Assembly: GCA_023935145.1 (NCBI GenBank)
Contig: CM043697.1
Location: 50,635,001-50,699,000 of the forward strand
Source: Bretschneidera sinensis
Lineage: Eukaryota > Streptophyta > Magnoliopsida > Brassicales > Akaniaceae
DNA length: 64,000 nt
Reading direction: 5' to 3'
The notes under the pieces were generated by a model. It saw nothing but the letters and a program-made list of their open reading frames with translations. It made no database searches and was not told where the DNA came from. The translations under genes and the position numbers were made by a program. This document shows positions 35,377-46,999 of this stretch, in pieces (the first letter of the stretch is position 1; the number at the start of each line of letters is the position of its first letter).

Positions 35377-35689
35377 TGTTATGTGTAATTGTGTGTGTCT
35401 CCCATACCCCCAAACTTAAATTACACATTGTCCCCAATGTGTGAATAACATGGAAAGAGCTGAATTAGGAGATGGAGAACTAGCTGGACTAGCATGGCTC
35501 ATAGCACACCCCCAAACTTGAACTGATGCACACATTGTCCCTGAAAAATTAATACTAAAGTAATACTGGAAAACAAAAATAACAAAAAATAAATAGTAAC
35601 AAGAAATAGGAAAAATAATAAAAATATAAAGGATAAGCTGTAGAGTGCCTCCCATGAGCGCTAAGTTTTACGTCTTCAGCCAGACACTC
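34268..35689 (-). other. 3' non-coding region of the nested gag-only element
   Basis: It begins about 12 nt after the gag stop with a conserved phrase (rc of 35645-35678, containing TTAGCGCTCATGGGAGGCAC) that in Tat/Athila elements normally follows pol. It includes a (TG)n tract at 35343-35373, two tandem copies of an 80-90-bp unit containing TCCCACCTTTTGACGTGAAC-like sequence (34828-35000), and the phrase CCCCAAACTTGAACTGATGC-like at 35510-35530. No coding sequence is supported. Confidence 0.7.
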
Positions 35690-37398
35690 TTATTCCTTCC
35701 TAGAAAAACATAAGTTGAATGCACCAGCAACTGCTTCACTGCCAAATTTGGCGCTTGTATGCTTTTGAGAAGCCTCAGGGATGTTATCAGTAACATCTGC
35801 AGATTCTACCTCGATATCTACTCTTTTGAACCTATAGGTGAGGGTGGACTCCAATGGATTCAGGTGATAGACCTTCTCCATGAGTGAGTCAATCATGTAT
35901 GCCTGGTGGCTCTCGTCCACATCCTCTGATTTGTTTGTTGTTGGGATGTGTAATGACTTAACACTTTGTGTCACAATGGTATTCACCTCCTTCAAATTCT
36001 TTTGCACCAGGTGTTGACTATGGGGTGTGGACTGAGCTTAAGAAGGGAACTTACCTCGCTCATTCACACTCAAGGAGCTCATCAATTTGGACACTCGGCT
36101 CTTTATCTCCTTACTTTCTTCAACAACCTGCGTAATCAAATATTCAAATCTTTGATTAGTCTTACCATGTGCCTCAATAAACGCATGCAAAGTTTCTTCT
36201 AAAGGACTCCTAGAAGATGCAGGTGCAAGATATGGTGCAGGATATGATCTAGAGGGTTGTGCAAGCGGCTGGTTTTCAGACTTCCAGCTCAAATTGGGGT
36301 GATTGCGCCACTCCAGATTATAGGTATCAGAGAAATGTGAAAAAGACTTCTTGTACATACCTAAGGCATTACATTGTTCCTCATACATCCCTCTCATCTC
36401 AGCAAATGTAGGACACTCTTGGGCGAAATGATTTACCCCGCCACACACAAAACATGGTCCAAAAGACTCTGCATGATTAGCCACGTGTGTTGGCTTTAAG
36501 CCCTTAGTCTTTAACACATTTAGCTTCCTAGTGAGCATCTCGACCTTGGCCTTTAGGTTATCCTCTTCCCTAATATGGTAAATTCCACCACCATTTGGTT
36601 TCCTTACAGGTCGTGACCTATTTGTGCTTTTAGTAGCACTAGGTCCAGTCCAAGTGTGAGCTTTTTCAACAAGCTCATTGAGGTATTCTATGGCTTCATT
36701 AGGATCTTTCTGTAAGAACTCACCATTACACATCATCTCCACAAATTGGCGCTCTTTATGTGTAAGTCCCTTATAAAAATAGCTCACTAAGCACCAGTTC
36801 TCATACCCATGGTGAGGACACATACTCAACAACTCCTTAAATCTCTCCCAAGACTGATACAAAGTCTCACTGTCCTTTTGTGCAAAGGTGGAGATTTTCC
36901 TTTTTAAAGCATTGGTCTTATGTTGGGGAAAGTATTTATTAAAGAAGACCCGAGTCATCTCAGTCCACGACCCTATAGTCGTGGTCTCAGTGAGTATAGC
37001 TAACTCTTAGCTCTATCTTTCAAAGAGAAAGGAAAGAACTTAAGTCTCACAATGCCATCAGTTGCATTTTGACTATAAGAAGTCGCAACTACTTCCTCAA
37101 ACTCCCTAATGTGCACATATGAGTTTTCATTTTCCAAGCCATAAAACGTAGGGAGTAACTGTATCATCCCATTTTTAAGATCTAGTTGATGAGTATTAGC
37201 TGGTAACATGATGCATGATGGTGTAGCTATGCGTGTAGGGTGGAGATAATCCTGAAGGGTCCTAGTGGGTTGATCTTCATGTTCACTCATTTCTTCAGGA
37301 CTAGATGGATTGTCAAATAAAGGATTTAGAAAGTGTGATTCTGACTCTAGCACAGGCTTACAAGCAAATCTACCTAAAGCGTCTCTATGTCTTGGCAT
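35690..37398 (-). pseudogene. Gag of the nested element (nearly intact)
   Basis: The start is ATG at 37398 (MPRHRDALGRFACKP). The gag helical domain spans 37398-36700, and a canonical CCHC knuckle CFVCGGVNHFAQEC lies at about 36457-36416. A coiled-coil-like segment with repeated heptad charges lies near 36200-36050, and the C-terminal block ends FSRKE at 35690. Lesions are few: a Trp to TAG nonsense plus a small frame slip between 37000 and 36958, and one Gln-type TAA at 36038 with the frame continuing unchanged to 35690. The total would be about 570 codons. It is related in sequence to the gag of the host element it sits in. Confidence 0.88.
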
Positions 37399-37548
37399 GC
37401 AAAGTCACAACATAATAAAAATACTATAAAAAGAAAGAAGAGAAAAAGAAGAAAGAAAAAAATAATGCAACAAGCTAAAAGAAGGAACGAAGTTACCGCC
37501 TTTACAAACTGCTGAAAAGAAAAACTATCTAGCAATTCTTCTACTGTC

Positions 37549-37566
37549 TCCCGGGCAATGGCACCA
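37549..37566 (-). promoter_or_regulatory. Primer-binding site (tRNA-Asp-like) of the nested element
   Basis: On the minus strand TGGTGCCATTGCCCGGGA, next to the 5' LTR end. It differs from the tRNA-Asp complement at about three positions. Confidence 0.8.
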
Positions 37567-37574
37567 AAATTTGA

Positions 37575-38903
37575 TGACACCCAAAGAATAACACGGTAGT
37601 TGCAGCACAGCTTTAGGGTGTCGATTCCACAGAGAGACAAATTAAAAGAATAGTAGAAAGAACAAAGAAACTAAAGAACAATATTGAATGATTGATGGAG
37701 AACAAAGATTAATTTTTGAATGCAAAGTAAAGTAAAGTAAAGTGTTGGGAATACCTTGCGCAAATCTGGTATTTTAATTATTCTTAATTCATTGAATAAC
37801 TCAATTGGGAATTCACTTCCCAATTCCCAAATCGGAATATGTAAATTTATAAACAAAGATTAAACCAAATGTAACTCTTTGAAAAATCATTCAATACTTT
37901 TAAAATACGTAAATTATTATCACTATTGAGAAAATCAAATGACGACAATATACTCAGGAAGCGATACTGCAGCAAAGAACTCAATCAATATAGATAAATA
38001 ATTAATCCAAACATAATCAAAGAGCTAAACCATTCAATGGAAAAAGCATGACTGAATCTATAAATAGAATAAATTCTAAGATTATTCGGAAAAGAAAATA
38101 TCACTAATGAATTGCAAATGATATAACAAAAGAGTTTTAGTAATTAAAACTTAAATACATAAATTAAAAATAAATAAAAATACCATTAACTGTGCAAGTT
38201 CATCCCTAGCCCCACTTGAGAATTTAGTTACCTATAAATATAATGGACAACAAAAATCTTAAGGGAAAGATTTAATCTCGCCGTGAGCATCCCCCCTTGG
38301 TAGCAAAGCCTTGGAGATTTCCCAGCTTGCCCTCCAAAAGTCCTTCGGATTACTCCCAAAAGCCCTCCAGATCTGCTCCCAGATGATCCTCAAAGCTGAA
38401 GTGGAGTGGGCCTTTTATAGGGAAACTCTAGGAGTGCAATGTGTTTGCAATTCGATGTGGGATATTGCCCGAGTGCGCTCGATCGTAGCATGGTGCATTG
38501 CAAAGTATTTCTAACCGATTTGGGATGTCAAAGTACGCACCTATGCTCGATCGCAGGTCTGGTGCGGTCAAGCGCACTAATCATCTTCCAGCTTGACCTT
38601 TATCTACTAAAACTACCATAACTTTCTCTAGAAAAACCATTTTTACGAGCCGTAAAATTCTCCAAAAAATAGAATTCCGGATCTTTCTAAGCGTATATGG
38701 CTAATCTCTTGGCTCTTCCTGAATAAATACAGTTTAATTTGCAAAAATGACTGATCTATATGGGCAATTCTGGTAATTTAGTGAAACTCCTTTCCAAGTG
38801 CTTGTGAACCTGTAAAACAACGAAAAACAACTCAAAGAAACAAATTCCTAATCTAAAAAATGTAAATTAAGGGGCCAAAATATGCAATATTTGGCACTCA
38901 TCA
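37575..38903 (-). repeat. 5' LTR of the nested gag-only element
   Basis: On the minus strand TGATGAGTGCC...GGGTGTCA, 1329 bp. It holds a CTCGATCGTAGC / CTCGATCGCAGG GC-rich block near 38465-38580. Confidence 0.9.
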
Positions 38904-39915
38904 GGCGGGTAGTTAGCTATTTCTATGATGGACTTCTAAGTAGGGAGAAGCAATTCATAGAAATGATGTGTAATGGAGATTTTCTTCAGAAAGATCCCGA
39001 CCAAGCCATAGATTTTCTAGATGACCTTTCAAAAAAAGCTCACACTTGGACAGGACCAAATGTAGTGGAAAGTACTAAGAGAAATCAAACCGTTGATGAA
39101 CCGGTTGCTAGGATAGAGTCCCACGAACCATGTTTCATGTGTAATGGGGTAGATCATGTACCTAAGGAGTGTCTAGCTTATTTTGAGATGAAGAGAGAGT
39201 GTAATGCTTTAGGTATCCCCTTTAGCAAACCATACTCACCTACTCTAACACCTACAATCCCGGTTGGAAGAATCACCCTAATTTTAGTTAGAGATCCGAT
39301 ATACAACCTCTTGCCCAATCTAATACCCATTGGAGACCGGAAGCAACTTCATCTAATGCACCACAACAATCTTTACCTTTGGAAAATGCTTTTAAGTCAT
39401 TTATGCAGATACATGCCAAGAGTGTGGAAGAACAAAGCAAGATAAATCAATGATTGCTTGAGGAGCAACAAGGGATCAAAGAAGAAATAAAAGAGATATA
39501 GAGCCAAGTGTCCAAATTGATGAGCTCTTTAAGTGTGAATGAGCGAGGTAAGTTCCCTTCTCAAGCTCAATTAACACCCTATGATCAACATATGGCACAG
39601 GTGAATGCTGTTGTGACATGAAGTGGTAAGTCATTACACATCCCAACAACGAACAAATCAGAAGATGATCACGAGAGCCACCAGGCATACATGATTGACT
39701 CACTCATGAAAAAGGTCCATCACCTTAATCTATTGGAGTCCACTCTCACCCATGGTTTCACAAGAGCAGATATTGAGCCAGAATTTGCAGATGTTACTGA
39801 TAACATCATTGAAGTTGTGCACATCCTTGAGGCCTCTCCAAAGCATACAAGCACCAAATTTGGCAGTAAAGCAGTTGCTGGTGCATTCAACTTATATTTT
39901 TCTAAAAGGGAATAA

Positions 39916-41558
39916 AAGCATTTGGTTGAAGACGTAAAATTTAGCGCTCATAGGAGGCACCCCACAGCATATTCTTTTATTTTTACTATTTTTTTTCTTT
40001 TTTATTATTAGTATTTTGTTGTTTTCCAGTATTAACTTCGTATTTATTTTTCAGGGACAAATATGCGCATCAGTTCAAATGGTCGTGCACAATTTTCGGC
40101 TCCTCATACCTTTGGTTAAAAAGGGAGTTTCCTTAACTTTTTCTTTCATATTGAGGACAATGCTAATCTTAAGTTGGGGGTGGAGGAAACACATTTCTTA
40201 TTGCACACCATTGAACTGCTTGGTATCATTTTCCCTTTTTCGGTTGTTAGGATAAATAAAAAAATACATGTTTTGTGTTAGCCTTGGAGTTGGTTTACAT
40301 GTCAATGATATGAGTTTAATTGAGATAGCATATAGCATTTAGAAGAAGTTAAATCTTGCTTCGGTTTGAGAATAAATTAAGTGTCGACCTTTATTTGGTT
40401 TGAGACTCTGGTTTGCGGTAAGATTGCATGATTAGTCTAAAGCATCTAGAGAAGTTTTACGTACGATTGTTTTGTGAATACTTTTTTCAATCTCGACAAG
40501 CTCTAGAACTTATTTGATAATTACTTGAGGCGAAATCCTAGAATGCACACTACTTAGGATATGATGTAGGCCATCTTTGGACCGTTTGAGCCCTTCAACC
40601 TTACCTTTGTTATATTTATCACTAGTCACCTGTTTGAGCCTTTTTCTTAAAAAAATTTTGAGCCTTATTTCTTTCGATAACCCATTTACTTACCTTTATG
40701 AGCTTAAAAATATTTTATCCTTACTTTCCTTTTAATAGAACTTAGTTTATACACATTTGTTGATAAACACTTAAGAGGAGTAAGGATGAAAATATGGGAA
40801 AAAATATTACTACCATAACCCAAGTACATTAAAGGAGATAAGTTGGGGGTTGTGCAAAAGAGTAAAAAAAATGAAAACGGAGGTGAATGGTTATGTGCCA
40901 AAATTAAAAATTAAAAAAAAAAAGAAGTGAATTACGTCAAAGAAAGAAGAAAACAAAAGTGGTGATTTATTGAGAGAAATACTCGAAAAATGGTTGAATG
41001 AGTTGGGTGTTGAAGTAAGGTTATCTAGTGCTTAAAGTGATTGTGTTTAAATTAAGAGACTGAGTTCTTTTATTTGTTAAATCCTTCCTGTTCTTTCTTG
41101 ACCTTTACCTTAGCCTAACGTTACAAGCTTATTAAAGACCTATTGATCTAATGTAGTGTGATTTTTTCTACATTAGTGGAGAGTGATTTGAAAAGTGAGT
41201 TTATGGAGCTTGATTGGTGATTGATGTCATGCAATTTAATATGTTTTTAGAGGCCAAGACTTGTATTCATGAATGTAGTGCATAAAATTATCCGGGTGTT
41301 CGGATTAATGGATTGTGGTAAGATGAATGTTAAGAGTCGATAACAATTTTTAGGTTGACATTTGGATTATTTTTTTACTTAAGTGATATTTAACGATTCT
41401 ATGTGTTGTGTGTTACGCATGATTTTTTAGACAAAAATTTGAATTACTCTTGGCTTAATGCTAACATTGCTTTATTTTGTTTGGATTTCTAATAAAGAAT
41501 TCATTTCATGTTTTTCGCTTGAATTGCAAGTGACTAGCAATAAGCTAGTTGGGGCTAA
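39916..41558 (+). other. 3' non-coding region of the outer gag-only element
   Basis: About 12 nt after the gag stop it starts with the same post-pol phrase as the nested element (39928-39960, containing TTAGCGCTCATAGGAGGCAC). A purine tract AAGTTGGGGGTGGAGG lies near 40172-40187 and the true polypurine tract just before 41559. Otherwise it is AT-rich with no supported gene. Confidence 0.7.
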
Positions 41559-42944
41559 TAATAAGAGTCATAAAATGCATCTTAATAGTACTTATTTGTT
41601 AGCATTTTAGGGTTGATCTAGGGTTGAATTACACATTTATACCTTAATAATTCTAAAGTGTCATTCTTGGATCATTGACTTATTTCAGTGCATTTTCAGG
41701 TATTTTAGTCTAAAAGAGATGGAAAAGCTATCGTTGCTTAAAGCACGAAGATTCCATGCATATCGGAGTGAAGGCATGGTTGCGAAGGACAAAATGAAGA
41801 GAAACCAACTCTTTGGGGCTCCATACCGCGGCCCAGCCCTCAAGCCTCGCCCTCCAAAACCATGAGCATTTGAGTAAGAAGCTAGAGGCAGTGCGCAGCG
41901 GCCTGGAAGAGTTGTGCCACGGCCTCCAGCACCACAATCAACCTGAGCCAAGACTGGCGCCTTAGCCTGGATCACTGTATGGCGCGGCACACAGCACAAA
42001 AATGGGAGTTAGGTCTTTTAAGCTGCGGCACGAGTAAATGTGCACCAGGGCACGAGCGCGGTCCCCTTTTTCCGTTTCAGACCTAATTAGGGCGTTTTAA
42101 TGATATTTTGGAGCCGAAAATGCTCGTAAACCTTATGAGCTGTATATAGAACATTGTGGAGGTTGGAGAAGGGCTAAAAAAAGCCAAAAAGGCTAAAAAT
42201 GAGACTGAAAATCAGAGGAGCTACCATTATTCTTCTTCATCAAACGTGAACCAAATGTCTAACTAATCTCCAAGCAAGGCAAAAGGATGAATTCCTAGGT
42301 GTAGTTGTTCTTATTTCCATTCTTGATTCAGTTGTAAGGATTTATTGTTAAACATTGTTTATGATTTACTCTTTAATTAAGTAAATAATTAGAAGATTTT
42401 CTCTTAATCCGGTGATTGCATCTTTCTCCTCCATATAAGTCTAGTCAAGCTCTTCTTATGTCAAGTTATTGGATGTGATTGAGTTCGGTAGATTTATCTT
42501 ATAGGTTTGTCCATTACTGCGATATTTTTATTGAAATATATTGTTGTTTCTTGATAAATCTATAAGATAGGTCATGTGTACTTGAATCGAAATCAATGAG
42601 TGATTTGTAGCAATTACATTAGAGTATTAATGTGCTGTGATTGAATATTTTTCGATTGCTTGTTTGGGATGTGAAACTAGCAATCGGGATAAAACAATTT
42701 GAATCGAGATTGGAATAAGGCAACAAACTTAGGAAGGATTTCTGGAACCTTGTTATTTCTCTATTGAATTCTTCATTATATTTACATAACTCTCTCACAT
42801 TATTTCATTATCAAAACTCAAATTCTTTCATTTGACTTTTGTCGTTCGTGTTAAGGTTTACACTTTCCTTTATAGTTTGTTTTTCCTCGTGGGATCGACA
42901 GCTCATCTATACACAATAACCGAGTGTTAGTTTGAGCGTAATCA
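41559..42944 (+). repeat. 3' LTR (copy C) of the outer gag-only element
   Basis: 1386 bp, TAATAAGAGTC...GCGTAATCA, very similar to copy B. Reading frames on its minus strand are shadows of the GC-rich block. Confidence 0.9.
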
Positions 42945-42946
42945 TA

Positions 42947-43418
42947 TGATAAGAGTCATAAAATGCATCTTAACAGTACTTATTTGCTAGCATTTTAGGG
43001 TTGATCTAGGGTTGAATTACACATTTATACCTTAACAATTCTAAAGTGACATTCTTGGATCATTGATCTATTTCAGTGCATTTTCTGATAGTTTGAGTTC
43101 AAAAGAGATGGAACAGCTATCGTTGCTTAAAGCACGATGATTCGATGTATATCGGAGTGAAGGCATGGTTGCAGAAGGACAAAATGAAGAGAAACCAAGT
43201 CTTTAGGGTTCCACACTGCGGCCCAGACCCTTAAGCCTCACCCACCAGAACCATCAACTTCTCGGATAGAAGCTAGAGGCAGTGCGCCGCGGCCTCCAGA
43301 AACTTGAGAAAGCCAGGCCCAAGGCTGTGCGTCGCGGCCTGAACAGTCTGAGCCATGGCCTCCAGAACCTCCAACACCACTGAAAGCCTGACCCAAAGTT
43401 GTGCGCCGCGGTCTGGAA
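42947..43418 (+). repeat. Truncated LTR (copy D), head-to-tail with copy C
   Basis: It starts TGATAAGAGTC only 2 bp (TA) after copy C ends. The 472 bp match the first third of the LTR, then break off at about 43418 in the CCGCGG block and continue as LINE sequence. Confidence 0.88.
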
Positions 43419-44110
43419 TTTACAAAATCTTTGAAGTATTTGTATAAATCGCGCTTCAAGTTTTCATTTTCAAACAAAAGAAAACAAAGATGAAGAGCTT
43501 TACCCGCATTTACTTGTCTGTTCCTAACAGCCCAACATATCCAAAGCCTAGTAAGGAAACCTATAAGCGATGAATCTGGTTCTGTAATTTTCTCATTGTT
43601 TTGGATGTTCCACAAAAGCCAATCAACCAAAAGAAAAGAGAATAAAGTGGCATAAACCCTAGAAGGAAAGACAACTAGCCATATCTGTAGTGAAATATGC
43701 AAGTCGCGAAGAATATGAAGGTTGGATTTAACCTCGCATTAGCACCTGTCACATTATAAAGAGTCAACAATATTTCTTGTAACTCTGACCTCATTGGATC
43801 ACAATCTATTTCTTTTAAACTTTTAGCTAACCACATGAAAAATTTGAACTTTTAAAGGCATTTTAAGGACCAAAGCTAGCTCAACAACTCTTTGTTCCCA
43901 GAACATACAAACTCCTCAAGAAGTGAGAATAAGCTTATTTCGCTTCGAAATGAGGTCAAGTTCAACAACACTAAACCTAATCCATTTAAAGTTCTCTTCC
44001 AAGGCAAACATCTTGTTACCTCCATCTAGACTGTGACAAATGCTTCTAACACAAGACAGTCTTGCGCCCAAATTACACTAAGACTGCTCCAAAGCGCCAC
44101 CTACAAGTTT
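43419..44110 (-). mobile_element. LINE fragment: zinc-binding reverse-transcriptase tail
   Basis: On the minus strand the phrase CDRC...ESNLHILRD-like (read KSNLHILRDLHISLQIW, about 43735-43680) followed by LWICWAVRNRQVNAGK (about 43545-43498) fits the zf-RVT and linker region of plant L1-type LINEs. Several stops are present. The first 194 bp are duplicated at 30486-30695. The upstream limit (right edge) is approximate. Confidence 0.6.
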
Positions 44111-44699
44111 CTTGATGTTTAAAATTTTTTAATTGTGTTTGTTTTTATGCTTTCTCCTTGTATCGTTTGATTGTATAAAAATGTTCATGAAGTTATGATT
44201 GTCATTAATGTAATTTATTCAATTATTACGAGTAAAGGACAATCGAAGTTATTGTAAGAATTAATGTTCAAGAAACACCTCATGAAATAAGTGTATTGTA
44301 AGAACAAGTACTTAAATAGAAAACTCCCTATAAGAAAATAAATCAACAACACTTCTAGTATCAAGTTCAATTTTATGATTTTCACTCCCAGAAAATAGCT
44401 AATTTCGGACCTTCTTTAAGAGCCCCCAATTTAGCATGGATAAGTAATAACCACACCCAAATGTCTAATCCATGCCTCCTCGGGTTCACTAAGGAATAAT
44501 CATTAATGTTCGATTTCATCAATCATGTGGAGGGGCTCTCCAATGTATACTATTACACTATGATTTTTTTTAAAGAATTAAAGTGACAAGACAGACAAAC
44601 ACAATAGCTTTGTTTTTAAAAACTTTAGAAATGGTAAAGATAGTTTGAAAAGAACCATCCATAGCACGTTTGTTCTTGGCACACTTATAGGTACTACTC
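44111..44699. other. No gene seen
   Basis: AT-rich DNA with no supported reading frame, RNA gene or repeat boundary. Confidence 0.5.
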
Positions 44700-46599
44700 C
44701 TTTCACCTTACCATGACTCCGTCTAAATACCCAAGGTTATTCCCTTCCAAGGACGATTAATGAGCGAAGGTGCGGATCGAAGTTGGTTGATATAGGATTA
44801 GAACCTACTATGTTTAGGATATCTTTCTATGTACGACATAGGCATTTTCGAGGGACTTATCATCTTAGCACAAAACTAAGACAATGGGTAATTGAAGTTA
44901 TCATTTGACCTTGAAGAGAACCAAATCCATTGTCATTGGTTTGCAAGAGATTCGAGGCAAGATATTAGGGTACGAGAGAAGAAAAAATTTTAACTCCCCT
45001 ATCACCTAGGTCGAAACCTAAAAATCATATTTTTGAAAAAAAATATTTAAAAATTGATTTAAATTATTTAAACCACTCACTAGCATTTATCACACACAAT
45101 TACAGTTTAATCAATCAATAGCAAAATTTAACAACCATCACAATCGAGAGGGAAGCATGTATACTTAGGAGATTATTGACCTAATATTCGTTTATTGGGC
45201 AACATTTTCCTCCCAAGGACAATGAGCTTCACCTAATCAATCGCGTTTAAAGAAACTAAGCAATTATAACAAAATCAATAAAGAAGAAAACAAGTCCAAA
45301 CATCATACCAAAGATAAAAGCAAATTAGCAAAGTCATAGAGACCATAGCAATAGTATTTATCAAGAGGAAAACAAGCAAATAAAAGCGAAGCAAAACAAA
45401 GATGAATTTTTGCCTAAACAATATATGGGTCGATCGATCCAAGAGTGGAATCAATTGATTCACCTACTGAGTCGATCAACTCCCATAGAGGATTGATCAA
45501 CTTACATGCTCCATATACGAAATTAGAACAGAAAAACAACAGTTTGTCATAACATAAGCAACGATTAAGCAAAATTATATTTGTTTCCTCAAGAAAAGTT
45601 ATTAATGGCTAGTTCATGGATCTATGGCCAGATCGCTAATAAATTTTATACATGACATACAATCCTAAGCATTTAAAATCTAAATGGCATGTAAGGTTAA
45701 ATGTATTAAATCATGGTGGTTCATATCTTATGACATACATATTATTCTTAATGATTTGGAACAGAAGAAAACAAAGCAATATGAACCCTCTTGAGAAAAA
45801 TTGATTTATTAAGCATTAGAAATAACTTTGAATTACCACGTGTAGAGTAGTGGGGATACTCTAAAACATCCAGCTGTTCTCTTGAAAATGATGAACTTCG
45901 AGATTTGGACTTGTTCTTGGAGTAGATAACTAATTACAAAATTTTAGCTAGAGTTTTAGTAAGCAAAATGTGGAAGAAAGTGTAGGTATCTTGTTGTTTG
46001 TCTGTATGTGTGTTTTTTTTGTGTTGAAAACGATGGTGGAAGGGTGTATTTATAAGAAAAAATGTATCTAGGGTAAATCCAGATAAACAGTGAGATCGAT
46101 TGTGGTTTGCATAGACAGTGGTGGAAAGATTTGCAAAATCGGTATATTCTCTCCATATTCATGGAATATTAAAATCGAAACAAAATTGTAATCGTGATTG
46201 ATGGTGGGGATGTTCTATGAACTTTATGGATGGTTTCAGATGGTCAAAGGAAGATCCATATAATGAAATTTGAAAGATTTTGCAATAAATATGAAATCCT
46301 AAAGATCTAGGTTACCTCAAGAACCGACCAGCTCAAGGTTTGGGCCAATCAGTTCATGTCTTGGGCCAATCAATTCAGTGGTTTTGGATGAGTTTTTGGT
46401 TCGAATTTTCGGGTAATTACAGAGGTTTTTGGCTTTAGTGTTGGTTTTTGGGCTTAAAATTGAGTTTGTAATTAGTTCATTTTCTAAAACAATGTCTTAA
46501 TCCTTGTTTTCTCCAAATCCGAGCATTTTAGGACCGGGTTCTCATCATTAGGCTTCACATATGACCTATTCTAAATTTTAGAATGAAATTGGGCCGTCA
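44700..46599 (-). repeat. Diverged long direct repeat, copy 1 (possible LTR)
   Basis: It shares an ordered set of phrases with 47000-48713: CACCTAGGtcgAAACCTAA, GGGAAGCATGTATACTTAGG, GGTGTATTTATAAG, TTTTAGGACCGGGTTCTCAT and GAATGAAATTGGG. On the minus strand it would begin TGACGGCCCAATTTC at 46599, a plausible LTR start. No coding sequence. The left end is approximate. Confidence 0.5.
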
Positions 46600-46999
46600 A
46601 AAGGCATAAACTTGAAAGAAGATAATATTTTAGGGAATTTTAAATGAGATTTTCTCAAAGATTGAAGCAAGATTCTCTAAACCATGAAAAAATATAACCA
46701 GAGGCAAGAAAATCATGGTCTACCCAGAATATCCCAAAGGTCGAAATATCTTAAACAATAGAAAGGCAACTATTGATAGTGTAATAAAATATGTAGTGTA
46801 GTTTCAGTTCATTTGGACACAAATCACAATAAAGTTCAACTTAACAGTATCTATGATGGAGGACATCGATATTTGATTGCAAATTTATCATGGCCACCTA
46901 CAGCCACACAAAATATTTAGTTGTTTGGTGGTTGTAGGTACTGTGCCCTATTATTAAGGGAGATCTCTCAAAGAGAGCTCTTCTAGGTTATGGCACATT
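46600..46999. other. Spacer between two long direct repeats
   Basis: About 400 bp, AT-rich, without coding potential. It is too short to be the internal part of a normal retrotransposon. Confidence 0.4.

Larger units (their letters stand above)
32940..38903 (-). mobile_element. Second gag-only LTR element, nested
   Basis: LTRs 32940-34267 and 37575-38903 differ by one base in length (1328 and 1329 bp) and are nearly identical by eye, so this is a recent insertion. On the minus strand the order is 5' LTR, tRNA-Asp-type primer site (37549-37566), gag (37398-35690), a 3' non-coding region, a polypurine tract (rc of 34268-34284) and the 3' LTR. The left flank is GTGGG (32935-32939) and the right flank GGCGGG (38904-38909). 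These are compatible with a 5-bp duplication decayed by transitions, but not proven. Confidence 0.9.
32291..39915 (+). pseudogene. Gag of the gag-only element, split by an insertion
   Basis: The coding parts are 32291-32939 and 38904-39915. The start is ATG 32291 (MLRLRDSRGRFIK), with a stop at about 32372. The frame is then open from 32435, carrying the HPSRTATPSC motif and the retrotransposon gag helical domain (about 32560-32930). After the insertion the gag domain continues (FYDGL, EMMCNG, HTWTG), followed by a CCHC knuckle CFMCNGVDHVPKEC (about 39129-39170), frame shifts near 39245-39300, and a C-terminal segment 39691-39915 ending FSKRE. The C-terminal segment is shared with the nested element. 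Only gag is encoded; capsid assembly is the expected role. Confidence 0.85.
30696..42944 (+). mobile_element. Gag-only LTR element (TR-GAG type), interrupted
   Basis: 5' LTR 30696-32140 and 3' LTR 41559-42944 belong to the same family as LTR A. A degenerate tRNA-Asp primer site lies at 32145-32162. Gag is the only coding region (32291-39915), and a polypurine tract (GTTGGGGCTAA) ends at 41558. No protease, reverse transcriptase, RNase H or integrase is present. Without the nested element (32940-38903) its internal part is about 3.45 kb. It must have moved with enzymes from another element; the pol-bearing relative at 936-3309 shows that such a form existed. The flanking 5-mers do not match: TTCCA on the left, and another LTR on the right. 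Confidence 0.88.

Noticed and set aside
41685..41999. Minus-strand 104-codon reading frame
   Set aside because: It is the shadow of the GC-rich block in an LTR and is broken in the other LTR copies.
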